A stretch of 64,000 nt of DNA from Glandiceps talaboti (Eukaryota > Hemichordata > Enteropneusta > Spengelidae), in assembly GCF_964340395.1 (NCBI RefSeq), contig NC_135552.1:25904681-25968680 (forward strand), in the 5' to 3' direction. The first letter of the stretch is position 1. Every line of letters begins with the position of its first letter. Below, piece after piece: positions 34,875 to 46,219 of the stretch. The notes beneath the pieces were generated by a model. The model had not been told where the DNA came from. It searched no databases and saw only the letters and a program-made list of their open reading frames with translations. The translations under genes were made by a program, and so were the position numbers.

Positions 34875-37494
34875 TCTTCAAGCAATCCGAAGTCGGTCGG
34901 TCGGTCGGTCAAGAGCACTAACAACCGTACACGACGAACACACTGTTCATAATTACCATTTGCTATCGTCCACTTCAATATCTGAATGTCAGTTGTTCGG
35001 ATAACAAAAGAGTTGGGTGACTAGGTCATGAGAGGACACACCTTCTGTAAAGACATAGCGGTATTTTATTATCATCTTTCTTCACATCTGTACAAACTGA
35101 CCTCGCTGTGATTTGAGTTTATACAAAACCCGTCCGCAGTCATGCGTATACCTTTATCTCTGGTTTCTTTGACATGCATCTTTTCTTCTCTTACACTCTG
35201 TCATCGTGTTTATAAGAGTTCTCCTGGACGGTACAATATGTTTCGTCACAATGCACGTCCGTTTCTTTCAAAATTTATTTCCCTATCATAAATTATATGA
35301 TAACTTGACTCGAACGAACTCCATGAAGTTAGCATATAACACCATATCTTACAACATTGACTTTAAGTCAAGCTATACTTAAGCCAGCTTCCATAACCAC
35401 TACTGTCACAAACTTGACAACATGTAAAGTGTATTTTCGACAAAGTAGTGGCACGTTTTCCAGGCTGGTACTTGTATTGGCAAACCTAGGCAATCTCAAC
35501 ACGGGTCCTTACTTCACGTACGCTTCTAACATTAAAAAATATCCGATGGATTTGACTTATGAGGTGCATTCAAAATTATCATATCTGTGTCACCAGAAAT
35601 ATTTTGAATTTTACATCGCTCCACCGCTAGTTACTATTGTATAATACAGACCGATTCTCGAGCGATACAATATGTACCTTAATTCGCATCTGCTCTGACT
35701 CCGACGCATTAATATTCTTTCTTTCAAGTTTTTGGAAACGTTATAGGATTGTCATGTATAGTACTATGTAGATGACTGCATAGTACTATACATGACAATT
35801 ATTCATTTTGTATTTGTATGTTTCTCTTTTATGGAACATTTTTATGGCTTAAAATGATGACATCGTGGTGCCCATTTATACTGAAAGAATCCACAAGCAT
35901 ACATTGTTGGTTTCGCTGAATGCTATCATTTGCATTTTAACTCTCAGTGAAGTTACACAAAACCATGACAATTCAGCGAAGTCAGAGGACAAAGATGGAG
36001 CGAGTCTAGGGTCTCACTAACTGTCAACATCGATATAATTTATCATCTCTGATTTTAAATACATTTCTGGTGTAACAGTAAAAACACATACTTCCGACAG
36101 TTTCCACTTCGAGAATGAAGTCTTACATCTTGCGTTATTACATCTCAAACTTCATTTTAATGGTATCAAAGACAGTGGCGTGAAATTTCTATGACGGCAT
36201 AAGTGTTAAATAGTGTACACTACATCATCAAAGAAGCATTTTGTGCTGGCGTGATATTGTTTGTGACTGAGATAGTTTTTAGCTTTCTTTGTTTTGTAAG
36301 GAGGGGTTTTATTAAATGTGCTGTATGGGTAAAATCAATAGTATGCTTGCAACACCCAAAGTAAAATATGTGTGTGTGAGTCTCTTAAAGTACGTCGAGA
36401 CCGTAACAAATAAAAACAATAGGTGCCCGCATTCATTACCCACTATCTTATTGTATGTTAGAATATAAACGATGGCTTCGTTGTAGTAAAATATGGTTCA
36501 AGGTTAGATATCGAATACACATATGAACTCTCGTGTTGTTGACTCGTTTTGGTGTCGTCATCCGCCATATTGACGAGATCACATATAAAGAAATACAGGT
36601 TAGTTATGTTGACGAAGGGAAAGGATGAGGTAATTTGCAGGTTTTACAACTGATTGATCATGTATGTGTTAACATCAGTTCCTTCAAGTTTGGTTTTAGA
36701 TCAGGCGAATGGTGTTAATAGACGTGCAGGTGGAAAGTGGACATTTACGTGATGCACACAGATTGAGATGGTAATATGTATGCCGCCATAACGATATAGA
36801 CTAATTTTTTTTCTCATTCTATTTCATATCATCGCTTGTATTTTATTCTAGTTAATTTTAAAACTCGACAACAAACAATATGGTTAATGTTGCTGATAAG
36901 CACAGTCGTATCGTTTTGGATAGATATAGAAGTCGGTCATCTTTATTTTTTTGTCTGCCCTTCAAAATTTTCAAAAATCCGACTCTTCAAAGTGTTAGAC
37001 TATCAACAGGTGTGTTCAGATCGAGCATAAAAACAGCACAAAATTATACCATTTATAATTATAAAACATAGAAATATTTGGTCATTTTACTCTGAGCTAG
37101 GACGGTGAAACCTTTTTGATTTATTCCTAAAATGTGACAACATAAAGGGATAGAGACTCATCAGCACGACTTTAGTTGACCTTGTTTTCGCTGCGAGCAA
37201 ATTCCCCGGATGTTCCTATTTGTAACGTATTGCTCGTAATGCATTGCTTTGGCAAATTTCGAGAATGGTGCTGGAATCATCATGCGTGCATTGCGTGTAG
37301 GATGTCTGTGCCATTCAATCCCACCGGTTAATTTTAATTGTTCATTTTGTGTAGTCGGTTTGATTGATTTTGATATAAAATGCCAGCTATATAAAGTTGC
37401 TGTGATAAATCAAGTTTAATATAACATTTCCTTTGTAAAGGATTTGATAGAAAGAGTTCTTTAACGAGGTCAACAACTAATTGGTAGGAACAGC
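34875..37494. other. divergent intergenic region
   Basis: Separates the minus-strand LRAT-like/NHL gene from GNAT gene A on plus, so it should hold both promoters. A (GGTC)n run at about 34891-34909 lies just upstream of the LRAT-like start. Apart from the hairpin at 35748-35799 I see no repeat or coding feature. Confidence 0.5.
35748..35799. repeat. perfect inverted repeat, 21-bp arms, 10-nt loop
   Basis: The arm attgtcatgtatagtactat+g (35748-35768) is followed by tagatgactg and the exact reverse complement (35779-35799). Transcribed it would form a perfect 21-bp hairpin. A miRNA precursor normally has a longer, imperfect stem, so a template-switch palindrome is more likely. Confidence 0.9.
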
Positions 37495-39296
37495 ATGGCA
37501 GGAAGACTCGGGCGATGTTGGCGACGTTTTCGTCCACTTATTTCTACCGTACGACAATTTTACACTGCTCTACCCATGGCAAACACTCCAAAGAAAGGGT
37601 AATGATATTTATTGAAACGAATCAGAAAGCAGCCATACATTTATCTTAATATTGATCCAACTCTTCACGATGAGAGTCCGACAGATAAATATATCAACCG
37701 CCAAACTTAAATTGTACATTTGTCGACATACTTACTATCAGGTTATTCCATGTGTTCGTATATAAGTACTAGTTTTAATTAAACACATTGGCGTGTTATC
37801 AGTATCTCATATGTCTAAACAAAGTCAAGTAATCAATTCTGTCGAGTTATCTTTGTATGATTAAAAATTGCCATAAATGTCTATCACAACACTGAATTGT
37901 ATTTTTTCCTCTGCTATTCATCTGTAGTCCAAATGTGATGGTTCGACTCGCAACCTACGAAGATATGAAGGCAGTCAGTGATTTAACAATTATTGAGGGC
38001 TGGGATTACTCCGTCGATCTAGTAGAAACTATGCGTCGTCTTTGTCCTGATGGGTTTTATCTAGCTGAAATAGATGATGAGATTGTTGGTAAGTTTCGTC
38101 TTTGTCCTGATTGGTTGTGCCGAGATGTAATATATGGTTGGTAAGTTCGTGTTGCTTTAACTTCCTGTTTTTAGAAGATATGTGCTGCACTGAGAAACGT
38201 TACCTGCAAAACTAACCATTTTCATAATATAATGTATTCCTGGACACGAAAAGACTATGATAGAGAAATGATTTTTAATGATTTGGGCAATACAAAACTA
38301 CTAGATAATGAGATTTGGATATATTCGCACCAACAATTGTAGTTATAAAATAAAAGAGCCGTCGTTGTTGGGGCTGTTTCAGCTGGTAAAGTCGGAATTA
38401 ACCGATAACCTCTCAACCTATCGCAATCGCTGTTTATGCTATAGGCATCATAATAATGTCTCTTTAGGGGACGATACGCATGCGTATCTTCGATATATCG
38501 AATATAAACAGGTGTTAGTTTCATTCTGATTATGAAATGTCTATCTATCTTTGATACAGGTACAGCTTATACAATTAACCACACGGATAGCCTAGCCTTC
38601 CAGTCACTCGCTATAACCAAGGAAGAGTATCGAAATAGAGGCATTTATAGGAGTCTTTTCTTCAAATGTATGGAATATAATGGTAAAAGAAATATTGGAG
38701 GAAATGCTGTTGGTGAAAAAAGGAGTCAAGGCCTTATTCGACAAGGTTTCACAAAGATAGATTTTGAGATAATAGAAATGAGAGGAATGGTAAACCGTTC
38801 AAAACTCACCCGACTTAATAACTGCATGCCTACAGACACGAAGATTCTACCGATGGGTGATATATCGTTTGAAAGTCTTGTAACGTATGATGCAAAAATT
38901 AACCCTTTTCGAAGAGCAGAGTTTCTGAAAATGTGGTGCATTGGTAATGATACTTTAAACTTTGCTGCCATGAAGCAAGATGAGAAAGGAAACAGGTCTA
39001 TCGTCGGTTACATTAATACTCATAAACTTGTCCATGGTTTTGCTGTATTGCCCCTGTACGCTGATGATACTATCATTGCCGAATCTCTACTGTTTACATT
39101 GTTATCCAACTTACCAGACAATGTACAAATATGTATGAATGTTCCAGTACCAAACCAGTCTGCACTGGATTTGGTAAAAAAGTATAGTATAGATGTAGAA
39201 ATGTATAAACTTATTCGTCAATACTCCAAACAAGTCATACCAGTGCCATGCAATAAAATATATTCTATTTTATCGCCGGATATGATGCCTGCATAG
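37495..39296 (+). CDS. GNAT-family N-acyltransferase (YitH/HolE type), gene A, with mitochondrial-like presequence
   Basis: Exons 37495-37598, 37928-38088 and 38560-39296 join in phases 2 and 1 with GT-AG sites and give 333 residues. Exon 1 (MAGRLGRCWRRFRPLISTVR..) is Arg-rich without acidic residues and can form an amphipathic helix, as mitochondrial presequences do. Exon 2 opens the GNAT fold (MVRLATYEDMKAVSDLTIIE). Exon 3 continues with the acyl-CoA-binding segment (FQSLAITKEEYRNRGIYRSL; the usual R-x-x-G-x-G/A has Tyr at its end) and then the C-terminal domain typical of YitH-like proteins (INPFRRAEFLKMW, PLYADDTIIAESLL). Relatives in marine invertebrates are often annotated holothin acyltransferase-like. 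The substrate is unknown. It heads an array of at least four further copies on plus, and its 3' half plus flank is duplicated at 57480-59110. Confidence 0.9.
38096..38148 (+). repeat. decayed tandem copy of the exon 2 end with a second splice donor
   Basis: 38036-38095 (cgtctttgtcctgatgggtt .. gttggtaagttt, the end of exon 2 and its donor) is followed directly by a diverged copy ending in gttggtaagttc. The second donor (GT at 38141) is as good as the first, but its use would leave phase 2 rather than the phase 1 that exon 3 needs. Confidence 0.8.
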
Positions 39297-39904
39297 ATTA
39301 GCTGAAAAAAGAGCAATGACTGAACACATCTCAAGTGCAGTAAGGCCTCTTTACTAGATTTCAAAATTGCGTAAGCAATCGAGGTTCCATCGTTTTACTC
39401 AACATCATATGTAAGTTAATAACAGTAATCAATACAAGTGCACTAAATGCCAAAATAAGTCTGATTTGCCTTTTCCGTTAAATTCAGAGGTTCTCCCATT
39501 CTCATTGTTTAATTGTGACTTGTACATTTTGCACTAAGTATTAAAATGCGTCTTTGTATGAAATAAAGATTTATCAAATGTTGGAGTGTAGAACGAAAAC
39601 TCGAGGAGGGATGTCATACTTCATTGTTGTTTCTTCACGCATTGCCTGTACACGAAAAACAATTGTATACTCTTATCAGAACATGAAATTATCTCTCGTA
39701 ATGAAAACAGATTTAAAATGAACGCCAAATAGTGCATGAAACTGTATACAATAGCACTACGCATGGAAATTGTACGCAACAACGTGGCGACATTAACTAA
39801 TTGGTCAAGACAGCGAATTATGCAAATTAACTATCGAGTAATGTAATTATACCCACAACATATATACATGACATATATAACATATCATTCCATGACAACA
39901 TAGT
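39297..39904. other. 3' flank of gene A
   Basis: Probably contains the 3' untranslated region, with AATAAA within atgaaataaagatttatc at about 39558. This flank is duplicated almost unchanged at 58097-58800 behind the truncated gene A copy. Confidence 0.5.
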
Positions 39905-40556
39905 TTTCAGTTCTACGATGGAAAAGATCTTATGCTGTGGAACTTCTATGATCTTTTTTGTAAATTGTCGGGTACAGGTAAAGAATTCCTTATGTAGGTG
40001 GTACTTATATCTTAGTTCTAAACAACCTTTGTTACTAGTATGTACAATAAATCTGACAGTGCAATTGTTTGTAGAAATACCAACACTGTATGTAATAAGG
40101 AATCTGCAATGACAACGTTAACAGCATAGAGTGCAAATATCAAAATATCAAAATCTTCTTAACTTGCACTAACATATCCTACGACACGACACGTGCGGCT
40201 ATTCTTACCCATACCTTCTTCTAATGCAACAAAACTGTATATTCTTACCATTCAACTAAACCTTACGACAATATGATTGGTTGATTTCAATAATCTTTTC
40301 ATCATCTGCAATATATTACTACATGGAACTTCATCGAGTTTTCAAATTTTACAATGTAACATCTGAAGGTAAAATTACAGTTGGTAACAGAGAATGATCA
40401 ACATGATCTACCAAAAACTTTATCAAATCAGTCTATAATAACATGATTAACAACTTGTCGGTATCCATGAGCAGAAAATCAAACCTCTGTTTCTGTCACC
40501 AACATAGCTGACATATTGTTCAAACAGTCTGCGTTGAATGCCTTGCTTTCGATGTC
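39905..40556 (-). pseudogene. inverted GNAT pseudogene 1
   Basis: Read on minus it matches exon 3 of genes B-E: cgaaagcaaggcattcaacg at the 5' side, aagaaggtatgggtaagaat in the middle and gtacccgacaatttacaaaa at the 3' side. It has many in-frame stops and indels. It stands tail to tail with gene A and lacks exons 1-2 and the start of exon 3, which inverted copy 2 still has. Confidence 0.85.
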
Positions 40557-41714
40557 GTCATCGACTGCGATGTTTGCTGAAATTTAGGTTGTTTGCAATG
40601 AAATCGGTCAAGGACTCATTCTTGCACATAAAGCTGAAGGTGATATTTATTGAACCTAATATTAATTATGCGTCTCCATCCGATTTGTACTTAGATGTCC
40701 ACATTACTTTGATTATCACAATGTTTAGTAGCGTTTATACTTTGATAAAGGATTGACCAGAGAATAGTGTTCTTTTGAGTGTGCAGACAGCGATGTCCAC
40801 GTCACCTACAAGACGTGGTTCTCGAACTGGTTCACTGCATATGAAGGCACCACTACAGGTGGCCATGGACTGTTCATTCGTCATCGTTCATACGTGTCGG
40901 GTCACAACCTTGACAAGGACTAGGATTCGATCGCGAGCAGATACGTAGTGCAGTTCTCCAGTCACTGTCAAGACTGCACTTTTGTGGTTCATCGCCCACT
41001 GTTCAAGTTAAAGCATGTAAGTATTCGAAATTGCATTACGCTTTTCTTTAATTGTGTATTATAACCTGTGCATACCATTCGTCAGTGTGTACAGTCAGTC
41101 TCTAGGTCTGTAACCACTAATTTTAAACGTTTTAAATTGTCACTTACTATTACGATTACTTTATCACTCAGATTTGTTGTCTATTGAGTTGTCATTGGCC
41201 AAGCGGTTATCTCAGGTTAATACCACTTGCCAAGTATCGACTGTATTTGATGATATCAAGCAGGTATAAAAGGGCGTTGTTCATTTTGATTTGACCGTAC
41301 CATACAGTTTGATATTTACAAGACGTAGGTTTCTTTGATATTGAACCCACACTGTAGTAATAAGAGTGGTGTATTTACAAGGTAACCCTTCGACGCCGAC
41401 AATCTTTCGGTGAACAATTGAGATCGTGAACAAGTTAATTTCTGTAAAGATTACAAAAACACCAATACGTTGTCAAACAGTTAAGTTTTGGGTGATTCGA
41501 GTTACTTTGATTTCGTGAAAAACTAGTTGTTGAGGCGTATCCTTCGTTACCACTAGAACGTGTGCAGTATCTCCGTAGGAGTATAAATATTTATTGGCTT
41601 ATTTATGTTATCTTTTTAGTGTATAAGTTGTGTCTTCGTTTTATCACTGTTATTGTATGATTTTGTTACAACAGGCGTTATAAATGACCCTTTTAGGGAT
41701 TTCATAAAGCATTA
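40557..41714 (+). other. spacer module M, copy 1, with TATA-like box
   Basis: About 1.1 kb shared, mostly over 90 percent by eye, with 45151-46219 and 59300-60291. Each copy has the context cag-g-tata(a/c)aag-ggcgttgttcatt (tataaaag at 41265-41272 here) and, about 110 bp later, a conserved possible donor (gtaaccctt), so it may be the promoter and a non-coding first exon of the downstream GNAT gene. A longer frame exists only in copy 2 and is broken in the others. Its origin is otherwise unknown. Confidence 0.5.
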
Positions 41715-41844
41715 TCTTATGTTACATTATGTTATGGTATGCTATGCTATGTTATGTTATGTTATGTTATGTTATCTTATGTTATCTTATGTTATCTTAT
41801 GTTACATTATGTTACATTATCTTATCTTATCTTATCTTATCGTA
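41715..41844. repeat. (TTATG/TTATC)n pentanucleotide satellite
   Basis: Pentamers TTATG, TTATC and TTACA, ending before the conserved sequence cgtcactaacgctagcgcta. Orthologous but shorter arrays stand at the same place before genes C (47494-47540) and E (61560-61625). Confidence 0.95.
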
Positions 41845-42125
41845 TCACTTCGTCACTAACGCTAGCGCTAACTAGTGAGATTATATCGAGATTGATACAT
41901 TTGTAATACTTCTTTTCGTACACCTTACCAAAATGAAAAAATAAAGCACAACATGTACTGATAGAGTGATATTAATCACATGATTATAAAACGTTCTGTC
42001 TTATCTTGGGCTAATGGCTACAGAATGTAAAATAGAAAGATTATTGGTGAGAATGGTTCATCTTTTCAAATATTACAAGTTTGTTTCTCTTTTACATACA
42101 TGTATTTCGCTTTTAATTAATCAAG

Positions 42126-43563
42126 GTCACATCTCTTAATTCGGGTGGCTTCAAAAGAAGACATGAAAGCTGTCAGTGAGTTGACGATAGCTGAAGGTTG
42201 GGGTAATTCCGCCGATTATGTAGAGACTTTACGTCAGGTCAATTCAGATGGGTTCTTTTTGGCTTTCAAAGGAAGCGAACTTGTTGGTAAGTTGCGCCCA
42301 GACGATAAAAGTAGCAATCAATGTTAGTTAGATTTACAGTTTGCCGATAGATTGACACATTGTTATTAAGATGATATCGTGTTTCAGGTTCATAGATTTC
42401 GATTGTAAATACTTCAGGTATTGAGTAGTCTGTCATCACAGCGTGCCCGTCAAAGTAAATGACCAAGGTTTAGTCACATCTTTTTGCGATGACTTGAACA
42501 CCGCCCTCTACACGTACATACTGAGAAGACTATACTACAAGTATATCTGAAGAAGAAACCGATGAAGATACCTAGACAATATTGATATTAAAAAAATGTC
42601 ACTTTTAGCTTTATGTCTAAAACAAATATCATTGCCAAAAATTCATTTTAGTCAACATAACATCAGCAAACATCGCATGCGATGAGAGCACTATGTTAAT
42701 TGAATGTGTGAAACGATAGTGGTTTAGTACAATGCAATACTAGTAGTTGGATTAATCTTTTTCTTTTTCATCGTCTAGATTGGCTTTCAAAATTAACTTT
42801 CGTATCTTTTGTGTCTATGCTTTTATTGACAGGTACAGCATATGCATTCAATCACACAGACGATCTCACTTTCTTTGGATTGTTTATCACCAAACAAGGA
42901 CATCGAAAGCAAGGCATTCAACGAAGACTGTTTGAACAACTTTTCAATCATGCTGGTGACAGAAATATAGGTTTGAATTCTGCTGGTGAATACCGAAGAG
43001 ATGTTAATGTTAAGATTGGCTTTAAACACATTGATTTTGAGACAAAGTCAATGATTGGCCAGGTTGATCATTCTTTACTGCCTACGATAAATACCCCTTC
43101 AGGTGTTAAAATTACACAACTCGATGAAGTTCCATTTAATGATATTACTGAGTATGATAAAGGGATCAATCAATTTAACAGAGCAGAATTCCTGAAAATT
43201 TGGTTGCAAGGAAAGAATGTGTACAGTTTTGTTGCATTAGAGGAAGGTATGGGTAAGAATGGGCTTGTTGTAGGATATGTTAGTGCAAGGCTGTTAGAAG
43301 AAGAATTTGCCATTTCTCCCCTGTATGCTGATAACGTTGCCATTGCAGATTCTTTATTACATACGGTGTTGCTGTCTCTACCAAACAGTTACACTGTGAG
43401 ATTGGTTGTACCTACTGGTAACAAAATTAGCTTAGATCTAGCACGTAAGCACCACATAGATAAGGTATTGTTTACATGTACCCGACAATTTTCCAAAAAG
43501 ATCATAGAAGTTCCACAACATAAGGTCTTTTCACTTGTAGGCCTAGGAAGTATGCTGGCATAG
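42126..43563 (+). CDS. GNAT-family N-acyltransferase (YitH/HolE type), gene B
   Basis: Visible coding exons are 42126-42286 (161 nt, same phases as gene A exon 2) and 42833-43563 (731 nt, ends in TAG). They encode about 296 residues: SHLLIRVASKEDMKAVSELT, then TAYAFNHTDDLTFFGLFITK, QGHRKQGIQRRLF (acyl-CoA loop with Gln where Gly/Ala is usual), and a YitH-type C-terminal part (INQFNRAEFLKIW, PLYADNVAIADSLL, ending GSMLA). The frame is intact. The first coding exon is not found; the module upstream may supply only a 5' untranslated exon. In that case the first ATG would be within KEDMKAV and the first GNAT strand would be lost, so an unseen exon is more likely. No presequence like that of gene A is visible. 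Confidence 0.8.
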
Positions 43564-44282
43564 AATGGAATAGAGTAGAAATGAACGAGAAGCAGATAGA
43601 GAGACAGGTCGTGGAATACATATGTTACAAACATAGTTAAGAATTCTAGAAATCAGAAAGATAAGAAAACCATTTCTTGTAGTCTAAACAAATAAAACTT
43701 TAATGAAACTTTGATTACTAAGTAAATATGCTAATATTTTCATTAAAAGTGTTTGTTTTTTTAAAAGTAATTTTTAAAGTATGAATTGATGACAATATAT
43801 TTCCTAGAAGGAGAATTTTTTTTATTTGATACTTTATAATTCTTGATATGTAAACAGTTTACGATTAAACATTTCATTACAAAGGGATTTAATTCACGAG
43901 TTAATTGATATAACTACGAATTTTAACATCAAATGAGTTACTTAACTAAATGATTTCATAATGACCTATTGTAATTCTAGGTATCAATCAAACACATTAT
44001 TGTATATTATTTCATTGATCCAAAAGTTTTTGTTGTAAAGTCCATTATATACAAAATTTAAAGAGAACATTGTAAATGAATGAATATACACTTTTCCACC
44101 ACTACACATTCTGAAAGTTATATTGGTACTTTTTCAAACATTGCATTTGATTTATTAAAGATATTACTTCTCGCAATTCTATTGTTTTATGTTGTGTTTT
44201 GGTTATCTATGTGCACTGAATTTACTATATTGTTAAACTGCACGACACTATATGACATTGTATCGTATTACATTACATTTTT
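43564..44282. other. 3' flank of gene B
   Basis: Contains a probable poly(A) signal (aataaa at 43690-43695) and is shared with the flanks of genes C (to about 49396) and D (to about 56640). I see no other feature. Confidence 0.5.
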
Positions 44283-44342
44283 TCATGTCATAACATATCA
44301 TATAATATATATCATATCATATATCATATCATATATCATATT

Positions 44343-44429
<87 letters not shown>
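44283..44429. repeat. (ATATC)n and (TA)n microsatellites
   Basis: ATATC-type repeats to about 44350 followed by about 80 bp of TA. The array ends at the truncated edge of inverted pseudogene 2. Confidence 0.95.
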
Positions 44430-44435
<6 letters not shown>

Positions 44436-45150
44436 TAAATCTGATAGTGCAATTGTTTGTAGAAATACCAAAACTGTATGTAATAAAGAATCTGCAATGA
44501 CAACGTTATCGGCGTACAGGGGAAATAGCAAAAAGCAAACTCTTCTAAGAACTTTGCACTAACATATCTTACGACACGTACGGCTATTCTTACCCATACC
44601 TTCTTCTAATGCAACAAAACTGTATATTCTTACCATTCAACCAAACCTTACGACAATATGATCTGTTGATTTAAATGATCTTTTCATCATCATTATGGTA
44701 CTTCATCGAGTTGTCAAATTTTACAATGTAACATCTGAAGGTAAGATTATAGTCGGTAACAGAGAATGATTAACATGACCTATCAAAAATCTTCTAATCA
44801 GTCTATAAAAACACTTTGAACAACTTGTCGGTATTCATCAGCAGAAAATCAAACCTCTGTTTCTGTCACCAGCATGGCTGACATATTGTTCAAACAGTCT
44901 GTGTTGAATGCCTTGCTTTCGATGTCCTCCGTTGGTGATAGACATTCCAAAAGAAAGTGAGATCGTCTGTGTGATTGAATGCATATGCTATACCTGTCAA
45001 TAAGACCATAAACTGAAAGGAACCGTTTTATGAGGAACACTTGGACATATACTTGTTAACGATGAAAAAGGAAGAGTGTGTATGCAACTATCATTATTGC
45101 ATTGTATCAAACCACTATCGTTTCATACATTCAATTAATACATTTGCAGT
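44430..45150 (-). pseudogene. inverted GNAT pseudogene 2
   Basis: On minus the copy runs from the intron 2 acceptor region (ttattgacaggtatagcata, about 45000) through most of exon 3 (PLYADNVVIADSLLHTVL near the end) and stops at the (TA)n array, so the last roughly 45 codons are gone. Stops and indels are frequent. Compared with copy 1 it keeps an extra roughly 220 bp at its 5' side. Confidence 0.85.
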
Positions 45151-46219
45151 CATCGACTGCGATGTTTGCTGACATTTAGGTTGTTTGCAATGAAATCGGT
45201 CAAAGACTCATTCTTGCACATAAAGCTGAAGGTGATATTTATTGAACCTAATATGAATTATGCGTCTCCATCACAATGTTTAGTAGCGTTTATACTTTGA
45301 TAAAGGATTGACCAGAGAATAGTGTTCTTTTGAGTGTGCAGACCGCGATGTCCACGTCACCCCTACAAGACGTCAATTAATCTCGAACTGGTTCACTGCA
45401 TATGAAGGCGTCACTACGGGCGGACTATTTATTCGTAATCGTTCACGTGATCAGCTGTATATGTGTCAGGTCACAACCTTAGCTGGCAAGGACTAGGATT
45501 CGAGCAGATACGTAGTGCAATACTCCAGTCACTGTCAAGACTGCACTTTTGTGGTTCATCGACCTCTGTTCAAGTTAAAGCATGTATGTAGTTTTCGAAA
45601 TTGCATTACGTTTTTCTTTAATTGTGCATAACCTGTGCATACCATTCGTCAGTGTGTACAGTCAGTCTCTGGGTCTGTAACCACTAGTTTTAAACGTAGG
45701 GTCACAATTGTCACTTCCTATTACGATTACAATATCACTAATTTGAATACTATCAAGTTATCAGATTTGTTGTCTATTGAGTTGTCATTGGCCAAGCGGT
45801 TATCTCAGGTTAATACCACTTGCCAAGTACCGACTGTATTTGATGATATCAAGCAGGTATACAAGGGCGTTGTTCATTTTGATTTGACCGTACCATACAG
45901 TTTAATATATACAAGCTGACGTAGGTTTGTATCGAACAAAGATTGTAGTACTAAAGGTGGTACATATACCAGGTAACCCTTCAACGCCGACAATCTTTCG
46001 GTGAACAATTGCGATGGTGAATAACTTAATTTCTGTAATGATTACAAGAACACCAACAATAAGTTGTCAAACAGTTAGGTTTTGGGTGATTCGAGTTATT
46101 TTGTGGTTGTGGAGGCGTATCCTTCGTAATCACTAGAACATGAGCAATGTTTCCACGGCTGTAAATATTTTTTGGGTTATTTATGTAGTCTGCAAGTTGT
46201 GTCTTCGTTTTATCAGTTA
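45151..46219 (+). other. spacer module M, copy 2
   Basis: Homologous to 40557-41714. The TATA-like box reads tatacaag (45858-45865). A 94-codon frame (45635-45919) is open only in this copy and stops early in the other two, so I do not call it a gene. Confidence 0.5.

Noticed and set aside
35748-35799. miRNA precursor
   Set aside because: The stem is exactly 21 bp, perfect and without flanking pairing; animal precursors have longer imperfect stems.
45635-45919. 94-codon frame in spacer module copy 2
   Set aside because: The same region has early stops in copies 1 and 3, so coding is not conserved.
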